DNA from: Cryptomeria japonica
Lineage: Eukaryota > Streptophyta > Pinopsida > Cupressales > Cupressaceae
Direction: 5' to 3'
Assembly: GCF_030272615.1 (NCBI RefSeq)
Contig: NW_026729155.1
Location: 1-64,000, forward strand
DNA: 64,000 bases
Shown: piece by piece, positions 23,120-34,700 of the stretch
How the letters are laid out: each line of letters starts with the position of its first letter
Numbering within the stretch: the stretch's first letter is position 1
Notes under the pieces: generated by a model
The model's input: only the letters and a program-made list of their open reading frames with translations
Databases searched by the model: none
What the model was told of the DNA's origin: nothing
Program-made: the position numbers and the translations under genes

Positions 23120-23485
23120 TTGACGGCCAGGCTAATTTGCTATTCTTCAATCGTATATTTTTCCTCCCTAATGATGTCACTCTTCGTATTTTCTCTTCTA
23201 TTTTGAAGGTTTGAATGAATAGATTTATAGGTCATTCATATCTAACATTATTGGGAGATAACTCTTCAACTAAAAAGGAAAACGTATCGTCATTAGAAGT
23301 TCCACTACTGACAGCCTGGGCTCGTAGAAGGCAGTTCTCGGATAATTTAATATTCTTCAATTTTTTATATTTTTCCTCCATAATCATGGGCCTCTCCGAA
23401 ATTTCTTTTGTCTTTTGAAGGTTTGAATGGACTTTTAGATCTTTCATATCGACCTTTGTTGACAGATAACTCTTTAGCAAGATAA
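23120..23485 (+). repeat. Two-copy tandem duplication, offset ~210 bp
   Basis: TATTCTTCAAT..T.TATATTTTTCCTCC occurs at 23141 and 23351. Each is followed after about 45 bp by TTTTGAAGGTTTGAATG, then TTCATATC and GATAACTCTT. The copies differ by substitutions and small indels, so the duplication is not recent. Confidence 0.7.
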
Positions 23486-24129
23486 TAATGTGTAGCGCCA
23501 GGGTGACACCAATGAGTTTAAGTTGTGATATATTTTGGATTAAAAAGAAATGTGATTGGAGATGCAATTTCATCCATACGATCCTACCTCCCAGGATATC
23601 AGGCTATTGAAGAATTTTACTACCTTCAAGGCGTTGAGACAAGAGGATGTATTTTTTTATGTTTAATATTTTTGAATCTTATCGTGTCCTGCAGCATATA
23701 AAAGTTTTTATCGTCAAAGATTTGTGGTGAGGCTTGTTTGGTTTTAGCATTCTGCATTGAGAAACACTTTTTTTTTTATTGCATCATCATTGCTGCTTTA
23801 TTCAGTGTAATTTGTTTTTCTGTGTTTCGAGTTTAAAGAGAAAATACTTTTCCTGTTTTATTTGTTTTAAACATTAGTTGAACCAAAATGTAATCTCTTT
23901 GGCAAGCTTTTCGGTAATAATTGCTATGAGGGCTAGTAGGAGTATTTAATACCTACGAATGTTGTAATAGTGACAAAGGTACAATGACATGAGCAATTGT
24001 ACAAGAATGGTTATTTAGAATTGGCTTTCCAACCAATTAAAATGCCAGTTATATAAGAGGAAAAAGGCACATCAGAATATGTGGTCTTTGTTCAATTGAT
24101 ATTTTAGTTTGTTGTAAAGCCAATTTCAT

Positions 24130-25070
24130 AATTGTGATTCTGGTGTTTTCAATTTTGATGAAAAGTGTTTGACGAAACAGCAATTTCTACTCATTTAAAA
24201 TTCGTGATCTTATATTTTCAAGTATAGGTAGTGATTATTACTTTTGACTTTATATTATGTATGATTTTGTTTATGGGGCTTTTAATATTGTGTATATAGT
24301 TGTAATTACATTTTTAATATAAGGAGGTTGGTATTTGATATTTTCTTTGTATTTGTAAAATCGATATATGATATTCTATGTTTAAATTGCTCATATTTGT
24401 TAGTTTCGAAGATAAGTTCTAGGTGAAGCATTAATGGTCAAGAGAGATAAATTCTTTTGATCTTTTAGTTCAAAATATGGATCATTAATGGTTGACTCAA
24501 AGTATGCAATTGACTTGATACACTACTAAAACATAGCCTAAATGTAAATGTAAATGAATTAGATAGAGAGCTCTCTAATCAATGATTCATAAGGTAGAAT
24601 GCAAGTTGGAGGTTCTACAAGTGGGTTAGCAAGCTAAGAAGGCTTGTTCTTGGAAGAGTCTCCATAGTTTTTAAATAAGATAAATGAGTTTTATAGGGTC
24701 GACCCAAAACCCAAATTCAATAGCAAAAAATAGAACCAGTTAAATATAAATAATAACGATTATATATAGTTACATGTTATAATATTGGGATGATCAATAT
24801 TTTATTCCAATGACAATGTCCTCAATATAATTAAAAATTAAAATCATATATAATAGAAAAAATAGATTTTGGTAAACAACAACCCATAAACTATAATTTA
24901 ATAATATAATATATATTTTAATACAATATAAGAACAACATAAAATCTTTATTAATCAAGGTCCACTATTCATATTTGAGGCCCTCCAATATATTTTCCTT
25001 TATACATGAGTAAATGGGATCTTAGCATTTCGCTAGCTTTTCTCTAAAAAATCCCATGCATATATGCACC
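24130..25070 (+). repeat. Unclassified repeat, block B copy 1
   Basis: Collinear with 40284-41118. Shared anchors include AAGTATAGGTAGTGATTA, TTTGACTTTATATTA, AATCAATG(A/G)(T/C)TCATA, CAAGTGG.TTAGCAAGCTAAG, AAGGTCCACTATTCATATTTG and AAAAAATCCCATGCAT. It ends abruptly at about 25070, after which the sequence becomes GC-richer and gene-like. Confidence 0.65.
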
Positions 25071-25509
25071 CGTCACCCTACCAGATAAATCATGTCTTTG
25101 ATGTCCCCGAATTAACACGACAGATCCATGTAACGTGTCAGACGCTCTACTCCAAACCTGCGTTTCCTACTCGCCGACGCGTATGGGAATTGACCCTGCT
25201 TAACGTGGTATTTCTATCTTATTAGACGGTGATAATACAATTAAAAACATGGAAACAGGCAAATCCTCTGTGGATCTTCCAGATCCCGAACTTCTAACCC
25301 ACTTCTAAATTATCGGTCCCTTCCATCCTCTTCGAGAAGGCCGAACGATTTAAACTTTTACTTTCAAAAATCGCATCCTACGGTACACCCATTCCACAAC
25401 TCTTTTTTAAAGTACTTCCATGTAAAGTGCGTCCTAAAACGAAGCAAAACATATTTGTTTTCTTTCCTTCGAGTTAAACGATCTTGACCGGGCCTTTTTT
25501 AAGCTTTTC
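25071..25509 (+). promoter_or_regulatory. Possible promoter / 5' region of the 25.5-kb exon
   Basis: Base composition changes at the edge of repeat block B: this stretch is noticeably GC-richer with several CG dinucleotides (CTCGCCGACGCGTATGG near 25170). A TTCGAGAA inverted motif near 25330, followed by CGAA, resembles a heat-shock element core, but one occurrence is weak evidence. TTTAAA elements near 25350 and 25406 could serve as TATA-like boxes. It is called regulatory only because of its position and composition. Confidence 0.3.
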
Positions 25510-25741
25510 ATGGAGGAAGAATAGAAGAAAACGTCAGCGGCTCGAGTCCCTGGAGTACAGCACCAAAGCGGGTAATTGCGAGGATTCAAACTGCCGAAAC
25601 GTGGATGTTTTCTCTGAAATAATCTCTCAAATGGATACTCACGAGGTGGATTGCCCGCAGGATAGCAATCATGAAGAGTTGGTTTGGGATATGATGAAAC
25701 ATTTCGAAGAAGAAATCGTTTCGAGCTCAAGAAACAAGTGA
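25510..25741 (+). CDS. Candidate first exon of an unidentified gene (one-base shift after the ATG)
   Basis: A long frame (stop at 25739-25741) encodes a basic then acidic sequence: KRQRLESL, then CEDSNCRNVDVFSEIISQMD, then HEELVWDMMKHFEEEI. A good ATG at 25510 (TTTTCATGGAGG) lies in another frame and reaches a stop after MEEE. A single extra base near 25523 separates it from the long frame. The frame ends at ACAA|GTGAGG, a plausible splice donor. Codon and amino-acid use look like real protein, unlike the surrounding repeats. I cannot name the family. It may be a transcription-related protein, or a gene fragment already broken by the one-base shift. Confidence 0.35.
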
Positions 25742-26503
25742 GGATAAATGTGGGTCTAATCAAATATGTGAGACAATGTGCTAGATTTATAATAGGTTGG
25801 GGCCTTTTTCCATCTACTTCAATGAAAAACAATACTCACTAATTCAGTTTTAGCATCGAAGATTCGCCAATACATATCTAGTTTCAATCATCACATTATC
25901 ACTTGGACAGGATCATTGCAAACCACAACATCAACTACTAGAATACATATCTTAGTGATAGTTTAGGTATATTGCACATCATTACATCCGTAAAAGCATA
26001 AGTCGGATCTCTTCAGCTTACGAAATAAAGACACAAGAATATCTATTCTACGAAAATCACCTAAAACCACAATCATCATATTATTTTATTCATTGGGCAA
26101 TCCAAATATAACATTATTTGAACTCAACATACCCGTTAAGTAGTATTTGAGTACAGGGGAAAACTATTGGAACTCAACGTAAGCTGTAAATACAATTTGA
26201 AACTGGAAGCTCCTGTTCTCAGAACCACAGCTTACCAGTTCCAATATATAACACGCTATTTTAAAAATCCAAAATTCAGAAACCACTTGCCACGGTGCCA
26301 GATATGAGTGCCCGTTAATTTATAATAAACCAACAGAACTACTAAAAACTGCTGCTAACTGATAGCAGATGATAAAACTTATTAACCTGCCGGACTATTA
26401 TTCAACCACCATATAAAACCCCAAATAGAGAACAAGTTCCCAACTGTTTCAGCTCTTCCGTCTGGTTGAATTCGTCATCTAATTCAGCATCGCCATCTTC
26501 TAA
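25742..26503. other. Intergenic between the candidate exon and the sulfotransferase
   Basis: AT-rich sequence with no second exon recognised for the 25.5-kb candidate. It includes the 3' flank of the minus-strand sulfotransferase. A minus-strand TTGAATAATAG near 26395-26405 could be a weak polyadenylation signal. Confidence 0.4.
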
Positions 26504-27439
26504 CTAATATTTAAATTGCGGGAAGTCCCCAACAACAGAAAGTTTCAGTTCAATCATTTTATCCATCTCTGCGTTCATGTCTGCTGTCAGCGCATTCTTC
26601 CAACTCCCAACTTTTCCTTCTCTGAAGAAGCTATCATTTCTCAGACTAAGCCCACGCAGATTAAGCTCTCCCGTTTTATTTGCCTCGATTTGAGACAGAG
26701 ATTCGAAACTGCACTTGTTAGAAATGTTGCTTAAATCGTCCTGCTTAACCCACCAACACCCCATAAAATCACTCAATACTTTAATACAAACCACGGGATC
26801 GGCAATAAGGTCTTCGTAAGTAGGGCACAAAATATTAGGCTTGCTTCTCTCACGCCAATAAGAGGCTACATGATCAGAAAAGGGGCCGCTGTGGTATACT
26901 CCCTCGCAAAAGCTCTTTAGGGCTTCCTCCTTTGACGCATAAGCATTCTTGTTGTTTAATTTATTGATGATCATTTCCCACATTGAAACAAAAGTGTCCT
27001 TGGGATTGCGGGGCAGATAAATGATTTTACAGCCTGAGGATTTAATAGAGTCGGGCAATGCTTGATATGGAACATGTGTGTGAAATACACGGGGAAACAG
27101 AGATACAGACTCTGGGTTTAAATTGGAGAAGGGGCCATACAGCTGTATTTCTAAGTTGGGAACAAGTTCATGAGGGCTTACTTGATTGAGAGGATAAGCA
27201 GGGTCGTTGAGGTCGTACTGTTTACTGCTGAGAATGGCGTAAACAAGTGCTTTAATCCAGGTTGTGCCTGTCTTGAGAGACGAAGCCAATATTATGTCGT
27301 CTGGGTGGCCTTCAAACTCTGTCCTCATTGCTTCAATTCCTTGCAAGAAACTTTCGTATCACCAAAATCCATGATATTTAACTAGCGATCCATTCGCAAG
27401 GGATAATACATCTGAAGAAGGCTTTGAATTATCAGCCAT
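26504..27439 (-). CDS. Cytosolic sulfotransferase (SOT), one in-frame stop at codon 27
   Basis: This family transfers sulfate from PAPS to hydroxyl groups of small molecules such as flavonoids, brassinosteroids, jasmonates or desulfoglucosinolates. The substrate here cannot be read from sequence. From ATG 27439 the frame reads 26 residues (ending KYHGFW), meets TGA at 27361-27359, then runs 284 sense codons to the stop, about 311 positions in total, close to family length. Motifs present: 5'-phosphosulfate loop SLKTGTTWIKA (about residue 54), FHTHVPY with the catalytic His (about 122), 3'-phosphate site YLPRNPKDTFVSMW (about 142), and the C-terminal FREGKVGSWKNALT (normally RKG..GDWKN, so Lys and Asp are changed). 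It is a single exon. If translated from the internal ATG at 27328 it would lack 37 residues. The family call is firm; whether it is a recent pseudogene, a strain allele or a sequencing error is open. Confidence 0.85.
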
Positions 27440-27467
27440 ATTATAAGCAGAGTACACTACAAAGAGA

Positions 27468-27476
27468 TATTTTATA
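27468..27476 (-). promoter_or_regulatory. TATA-like box upstream of the sulfotransferase
   Basis: The minus strand reads TATAAAATA about 29 bp before the ATG at 27439. A start site 25-30 bp downstream would leave almost no 5' leader, so either the leader is very short or this is chance in AT-rich DNA. Confidence 0.3.
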
Positions 27477-27621
27477 TTCCCAGAAATATGGATCCAAAGT
27501 GGCAAAGGCACAGGTCAACAGAAACAAGATTCAAATACCATTTTTTTAAAGGTCTATTCTCAAAGTTACAACAGTGAGCTTTCATGTTTTGGAATATTCG
27601 ATTATCGCCATTGCAGCAAAC

Positions 27622-27725
27622 AACCTACGTGTCTTGACCATGCATCCACAACCTACGTGTCTAGGTGCTTGGTTTATGCTTCCACGTTTTGGTAAAAGCA
27701 ATCCACATTTCCTCTCTACGTTGAG
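27622..27725. promoter_or_regulatory. Cluster of ACGT-core (ABRE-like) motifs upstream of the sulfotransferase
   Basis: AACCTACGTGTCT occurs twice, at 27622-27634 and 27650-27662, each holding ACGTGTC, the core of abscisic-acid response elements bound by bZIP factors. Two further ACGT cores follow near 27684 (CCACGTTT) and 27719 (CTACGTTG). They lie roughly 190-280 bp upstream of the sulfotransferase ATG. The position and pairing fit a functional ABRE arrangement; activity is inference. Confidence 0.4.
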
Positions 27726-27809
27726 ACGTTTTGCATACATTTCAAGCAAGTGGACGGAAATGACAAGAAAATTAGGTACACAATATTTTTTTATTGGAAG
27801 CTGAAAAAA

Positions 27810-30800
27810 CTTGGGTCTGGAGATTAAAAATCCAGTAGCTCTGTAATGTCAATATTTTTAAGATTTATTCTTTGTTTTATTCTGAATAGATTGAAGCAGT
27901 GGAAAAATTGTTTTTGGTTCATCACTTTTTAAAAAAAAAATTTCTTTTAGAAAGTTATGTAATATTTTTCTTCTAAATTCTGTCTTTTTTTTAATTTTCT
28001 ATTGACATGTTGTAAAAGTGTAGAATCTTCAAATAAACTGCCTGTCATAGTTTCAGCTTCATTAAAATATTAGAGACAATCCAGGCAAACATTTGAAGGA
28101 ATATGCAAACAATAATAAAATTAAAAAATATACATAGTACACATTACATAGAATATATCAAACTTAAACTAATTCTATTGATTTCATTGCATTGATGTTC
28201 ATTATCCTTCAATATTTATTTTTCCTCATCTCTACTTGTGTTTGTATGTGTGCATGGCTATGCATCCACACCTAAGATGTTGGTTGGGATGGATGCGACC
28301 GAGTAGGCTTTGCTACTAGTGAATTTACATCTCAGTCTTGTCATGCTCCTAATGTCCTTGCTTACACCTATAAAAAAACATAAACCATTGTTTTTTTTTT
28401 TAATTTTGAGGTTTTGTAATGTTTTAAGGGTTGTAACGTAAAAATGCAAATGGTGGAATGTTTTTTATGTTGGTGTTTCCTTGAAAGATGAGGAATGCAC
28501 AATATGTGTTTATTACGGACAAGGATGCATTTGGAAATGACAATTTTAAAAGAAATCATTTGCCTTATCTATACTTTCACATTTTCAATACATGCATACC
28601 AAGGTAGTTGTGTCAAATAATGAATGATGTGTGCAGTATGGTATAATATTTTGACAATCTACTGGTCATATCATTAGGCCAAAGATAGGTAGATGGAAAT
28701 GCTATTTCAGACATTGTTTCACTTTACATGTAATGTAGCTCTTTTGGAGATTTATTTTTGGTAGCTAGCTAAATCACTCCTGAATTGACCTATTGACTAC
28801 ATTGTCCAATGTTAACAACAATGCTCAAAACAACATGGTAATAAGTAGTGTAAAGTAAACTTTGCAATTTAACCTAGAGGTGTGCTGAAATTTTTTCATA
28901 GAAACCACAAATTTTTTTGGCAGAAGTATAATTATAATAGAAGTTCCCGACCTAAGGAAAAGTGCTATGTTTTACTCATAGAGCATGTACAATTCTTGTT
29001 GGAGATGGCTTTACAATCCTTGTGCTATTGTAAGCATCTAGGCAGTAGTTCAATGTTTGCAGCCAATATTAGTGGTACTGCAAGTACCACAAGCCAAGAG
29101 AATGTTCTTGGAATTATTATAATATGTTCTCCCAAATAAGTAATCTCATTCAACTCTAAAAATTTGCAGATGTGCAAACTTACTAGGAGACTCAGAGTAA
29201 GACCAAACAGACTACTAGCAAACATATGGGAGACAACAAACTTGAAAGTCCACCAAGCTCTTAATAGAATAGAGCCACAAATATTAAGTATGGTTGTGAA
29301 ACAATGAACATGTTCCCATTGATTTCAATTGACTATACGTAAAGGTATGATACATCTTAGCTACTAGTCTCTCAAGAAAAATAAAAATAAGCATTAATAA
29401 AAATAACAAATGATGGCAGGAAGGAAAGGGTACAAGAGACTCAGTTGTCTTGAAATTTTTTACTTAAGGAAAACACCAAAGACAATTATAGGTATGCCAT
29501 CTATACACTGAGTAACTATATACATTAAGGTTGTTCTTTCGTTGGAGTCTTATGGTTGTTACCCTATAAGGAACATTTACTTTAGAGTGGATTCAAAATA
29601 CACAAACCCTAAAACCAAAATGCATAAATACATTAAAATGATTGAGAAGAACATTTTAATACTTCTGCATGTTTCTCATTTCAATTGCGAGTAGACAAAG
29701 TGGAGATTAAAATTATCATTCATATTTATCATTTTAATGTTGTGGAGATTTGACTAAAATTACAAAAATGCCATGACATATGCCTACCCATGGGCTCTTT
29801 CAAGAGTAAATGTACATGAAAATGGCTAGTAAGGAGAAATGATAAATATGAATTACCTAAATAATATTCAATCTATTAACATAATGGAAAATAGAGGACT
29901 CGTCAAAGCATAAATGAGTATCAGCAATCTTCTCAAATAGCGTCCAATCATTATAAATATACTTTCAACAAAGTACCCAAATTTAAATTAGAAAATAAAA
30001 TAAAAAATAACACTAATCAGAAAACAATTTTGATACAAAATAATTGTTCTTGTATATAAAATACTCACAATCTTTGGAGATGGAAGCTTGACTGCAAGAG
30101 ACTTTCAGGGTATATCTTAGAGGTCCTCTTACATCGATGTGAGATAAAAAAGAAGCACCACAATTAACAAATATTGAGTTGAGGGCATATTTATTTGCAG
30201 ATTGCACTATTATTGTTAGTGCTTATTGTGGGTCTGTAGACTACGAAAGGGGTAACAATTGTGTTGGTGGCTAGAGTGGCACCTTGTAAACCCATTCCTG
30301 AGGTAGTTACTTATGGAGATTGTGCAGGCTATAATTGTGGTGGTTGTTACACATAAACAATAGTCATTTCCATTGTATAGGTTATGCATATGTAGAGGAA
30401 AAAATAGGCATGGCCATTGCCCTTGCCATGGTGTTGTTCATCTTGTTGACATTGTTATAACTTTGTGAACCATATATGTAAAATGTGGAATCAGAGTCAA
30501 GGCACAAGAAATATATTAACACTACGAGCACCTTACATGAGTCAGGCATGTATGCAAACTATGGTTGTAAAGACTAGGCACATGAAATGTATCGCAAGAT
30601 CCCACATTTCCTAGGAGATATAAGTATAAAGTTTGTTTTTAACCATTTTTCATTAAAAAAAATTAGAAAACCCTTGGCAAAAATCCCAAGGAAAAATCAT
30701 GAAAAAGAAAAAAAGAAAAGAAAAGAAAATCAGTTTAATGAAAAAATGATGATAGACCATATGATAAAATAGTTGGCACTGTTTCCAAAGAATACATTAA

Positions 30801-33800
30801 TTGTCAAATAGTCACATGAAAACATTAGTCTCTACTTAAAGGCAAGGACTAATAATATAGGTTGCGGTTGCATAATGCAAGGAAATAAATGTTTTTGAGT
30901 TTTCATTAGTGCAAAACAAATGCATGTTAACTTCCAACATTCATATAGAAATATATGGGATTATTCAAATTGGTTCACTAACAATATATTGGTTCAAAAT
31001 TCTTAAGTTTGACAGGAAGATTAACATTTTATCTATCAAGTTTGATGGGAACAATCAACTTCTTTTTTTAAGTGTTAAGTTTAAAGGGAAATAATAGGTT
31101 ACTTCTTGATTAAGTGTAATTTTAAAGTGGATTTTTTTAATGTAAGATTTGATTAAGAATTTTGACAATTTTTATTTATAGTTTTGATTTGAATATATTT
31201 TCAATTAAATAAATCATTTTTTGGTTTTTTTTCTTTTAACATAAGAAGTGAAAATAAAAACAATAATAAAAATAAAAAATACAAATAATTGTATTAATTA
31301 TAATTTCATTTAAAATGATCAAGTTATTTTAAAAACTAATTATTAATGTTAAGATTCCAAGCCCTAGCTTTACCTCAATATGAGGCATTTTACGATTTTG
31401 GTTACTTTATGTTTAGTTACCATTGACTTATATTAGTAAAATTTGTAATTTGTTTTGAATAGTTTAGAAATAAATTTTATGATAATATAATAAGATAACA
31501 ATATATTTTTAAAGATTTGTTATGTATAAAGAATTTACACATCGCCCCTTATTAAACAGGCTTACATGCTTAAACCATAGAAAATTATTTGAAATTTGGT
31601 AAAATAAATCTTATCTTTGACTAGTCAATGAAAAATTAATTTTAATGATCCCTTTACAAACATTTTTCATATCTCAAGCATGATATGTGTCATCTAAAAG
31701 AGTTCTTAATTGCTAACCAAAATAATATTTAAAAAAATTACATTAGCACTAATAATAAAGTAGTGTGAAGGCCCTCATTTTAAGCCTTTACTTTGATTTT
31801 CTTTTCATGTTAGTTGAATTTGTACTTAAAGACTATTCAATAGCAATATGGGTGTGATACTAAAAAATATTCTCTAAAATTTTTTAAATGTCATTGAGAC
31901 ATCCCGAACAAGCATATCATGTCTCAGATTTGGTATTTTATGTTTAAAATTATTATAGACAAGAAAATTATATTATTTATGTCTTAGAAATTCAATTTCC
32001 TATTGTAATTATGAATTAATTATTAGAAAGTTTTTAGATCATTGGTTAAGGTATAAGGAAATATATTATCATCTCTAGATTATTATAAGATTATTTCTTA
32101 AAAAAATTGATTGTTGTGATTAATAATTTTGAACGGTTCATTATACTTTCCCATGTGGAATGTGATGAAGACACTTTTTAGTAAAATGTTATTGATTTGT
32201 AGACACAATACAGCTTTATTCTCTAATTTAATACTTGTTAAAAAAAAACCATTCTTATGGAGTTATTGTTAATATTTGTTTCAGGTCCAATAATAAGTAG
32301 TTTAGACTTTAAATTTAGTAGAAAACTATCTAATTAAAGATTTATTTAGGTGTTGATAATGTTTAGATGAACATGTATAGTAGTTTTTTTGGTTTTTTGT
32401 TTTAATAACATCATTCCATTTATCTAAGGTGTTGATTTGGGCATGCATAATAGACTACCATTTATTAAGATTTTTTGTACTAATGATAATCTTATTTCTC
32501 ACTCTTGGCCTACATGTTAGGTGAATTAACTGAGAGGTATCATCAGCCTAGTATTCTTTTCATGTGAGTTAGTATTGCATATAATAGTTCTAAGGACTCA
32601 TTGAGAGGAAAATGCATATTTTTTCATTGTTATCTTTATTTATGGTCTTGAGTTATGGATCTTGTTCTTAGGACTTAATTGGAGATGTATAGGAAATGGT
32701 TGTAGATTTTTAAATATTCCCTTTATTGAGGGAATGTCTTGTTGGTTTGATATACCTTTAATATGAAAGCTTTACATCAATTGTTGTCATGGTTCATTTG
32801 ATTTGAATGTTACATGTTGATATACTTCTAGTATGGGAATGGTGAAGAAGATCTTACATTACACATATTGGTGCATGTTAGTATGGAACAGGGATATGGT
32901 TTGATTTGTAGATTCTCTCTTTTATTTTATTCTTCTTCCTAAATGTGTGTATTCACATGGTTGAGAGTGAATAACTTGGGAGAGCTATGGATACATGTGA
33001 TGAGAGAGGTATTTCAACATATTGGTTTGTAGGATTTTCCTTTCATTGTATGTTTCCTTGACACTATGTAATAGAGGAGTTAGTGACATCCTCCATGTGA
33101 ACTAAGACTTGATATTATTTCATTTACTTTTTATATTTGATAATACTCATGTAGTGTGAAGTTTTGGATATGCATTTGATTATACTCCAAGATATCTTGG
33201 TTTGTTGATTACTAATTTGATGATGAGTTTGCATATATTTTATTATATTTGGATCTATGGGTTATGCATTTGTGTGGGATGGTCACCTATTTAGTTGTAA
33301 TGAAATAATTTGTATGTGGATTATAGATTATTTAGTGTTGATGTAGGCTTTGTCACTTGACCTTGTTTTGTAGTCATTTGTACATTGTTATGTTTCTTTG
33401 AGATAGGAGGTTGGATGTAAAAAGACTTAATTGTAGATATAATATTTATATTGCTATGCCATATCTTTTTATCTATTTTGGTATATCTTTCTTTGAGTTT
33501 TGGTTAGCTTGGATGAATTACAAATTTGGTGGTTTCTCTTCCAGGTGGTATGATCAAGGTAGTTACTTTATCCCTTTGTTATCATATACATTTGATGCTT
33601 ATTTTCATGAATAGATTGGTAGAACTTTTAGTGATACTTGATATGGTTTGCCTTGGCAAGTTCCTTATTTCTTTCATATGTGGCATGTTAGAGGATGTGA
33701 AGCATTTATTGCTTGTTGGTTGTTATCATAGTTTCTTTTGTAGGTTTCTTATTGGAACATGAGAGAGTGGCAAAGATTCAAATGGTACATTGATATCTAA

Positions 33801-33869
33801 GGGATTATTTTCCCTTGTTTGTGATTCTTATGACCTTGTGTTTATAATGTATGATGTCAAATGGGAGAA
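27810..33869. other. Long gene-free AT-rich stretch
   Basis: About 6 kb with stops in all frames and only short chance frames. I recognise no domain, RNA gene or bounded mobile element. Weak protein-like strings occur (for example KFDRKINILSIKFDGNN near 31000), but not enough to assign. The part from about 32.4 to 33.9 kb may be internal sequence of an old LTR element, since an LTR-like start follows at 33870. Confidence 0.5.
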
Positions 33870-34700
33870 TGTTATGATTAAGGTGTTATCTACCTTGTAA
33901 ATTCTATGGGTTCCAACATCCTTGGAAAATCTCCTATCACACTTATATGTATTGGTAAAATAATTTTTAATATTTAATTTTCACTATTATTTGTAATACA
34001 TTCATAAGGGGTGACAGGCTCCACTAGAAATAGTAAAGAAGGTTGTGAACACAAGTATTTGATATTATTTTGCTCACTTATGAATGTCTAGAATAAGATA
34101 ATTAATGATTTAGGAAGTTGACAAATGAGAAACCTTAGGGATTCTCCAAGTGGGTTTTTGTAAGAGGCAACATGTGTCTCATAGTATTCCATCATTTATT
34201 GCAATAAATATTATGTTTATATTGCATGAATGGGTACCCAAGTTGGAGGGAAAGTATTGGAGCTAAAACTAATGTCTTTTAGAGCTTTGTTGTGGTATAC
34301 CAAGGGTTTTAGTTATGAAAAATTGGGAGGTTTCCCTAGACGTCTTTATTGTTATTTTTCGAGCTCTTATCATTCTATAAATTCATCCTTTTGCATGTAA
34401 AATTATGTGAAACAACTGAATGTAGAATTTCTATATAGGAATAAGAATAGGTGGGAGGCGTAGGGAGGTTTCTCACATGTACACGTGTTCTAATATGTTC
34501 AAGGCAAAGAGGAGATTAGAAGTGATTTTATTGTATGCACATTTATTATTGATAATGCATGCTTGTCCTCTCTTCTTGGTGGGATTTTTCCCCACAAGGG
34601 TTTCTTCATGTAAATCCCATCTTATGTTATTGATTTATTCCTTATTTCTTCTTTCTTATTCTATTGTTAATCACTATTTATGACTATTATAAGTTCACAT
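33870..34700 (+). repeat. Probable LTR (solo or 3'), copia-like
   Basis: A purine-rich AAATGGGAGAA directly precedes TGTTATGATTAAGG at 33870, as at a polypurine tract/LTR border. A TATA box (CTATAAATTC, about 34376) lies mid-way. Near 34580-34620 comes TGGGATTTTTCCCCACAAGG and TTTCTTCATGTAAATCC, a signature seen near the 3' end of many plant copia LTRs. The right border is not fixed and no target duplication was found. No pol relic was recognised upstream. Confidence 0.45.

Larger units (their letters stand above)
21251..24129. other. Gene-free interior between repeat blocks A1 and B1
   Basis: AT-rich, with no coding domain recognised. It differs entirely from the corresponding interval of the second copy (39116-40283). 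It contains a three-copy tandem repeat (22441-22620) and a two-copy duplication (23120-23485), listed separately. The 22.4-23.6 kb part is less AT-rich than its flanks, suggesting an insertion of different origin. Confidence 0.5.

Noticed and set aside
25434-25832. 132-codon minus-strand frame opposite the candidate exon
   Set aside because: It has no recognisable motif and lacks a good start. The plus-strand frame has better composition and a splice-like end.
26516-26734. Plus-strand frame inside the sulfotransferase
   Set aside because: It is antisense to a clear enzyme gene and has no domain of its own.
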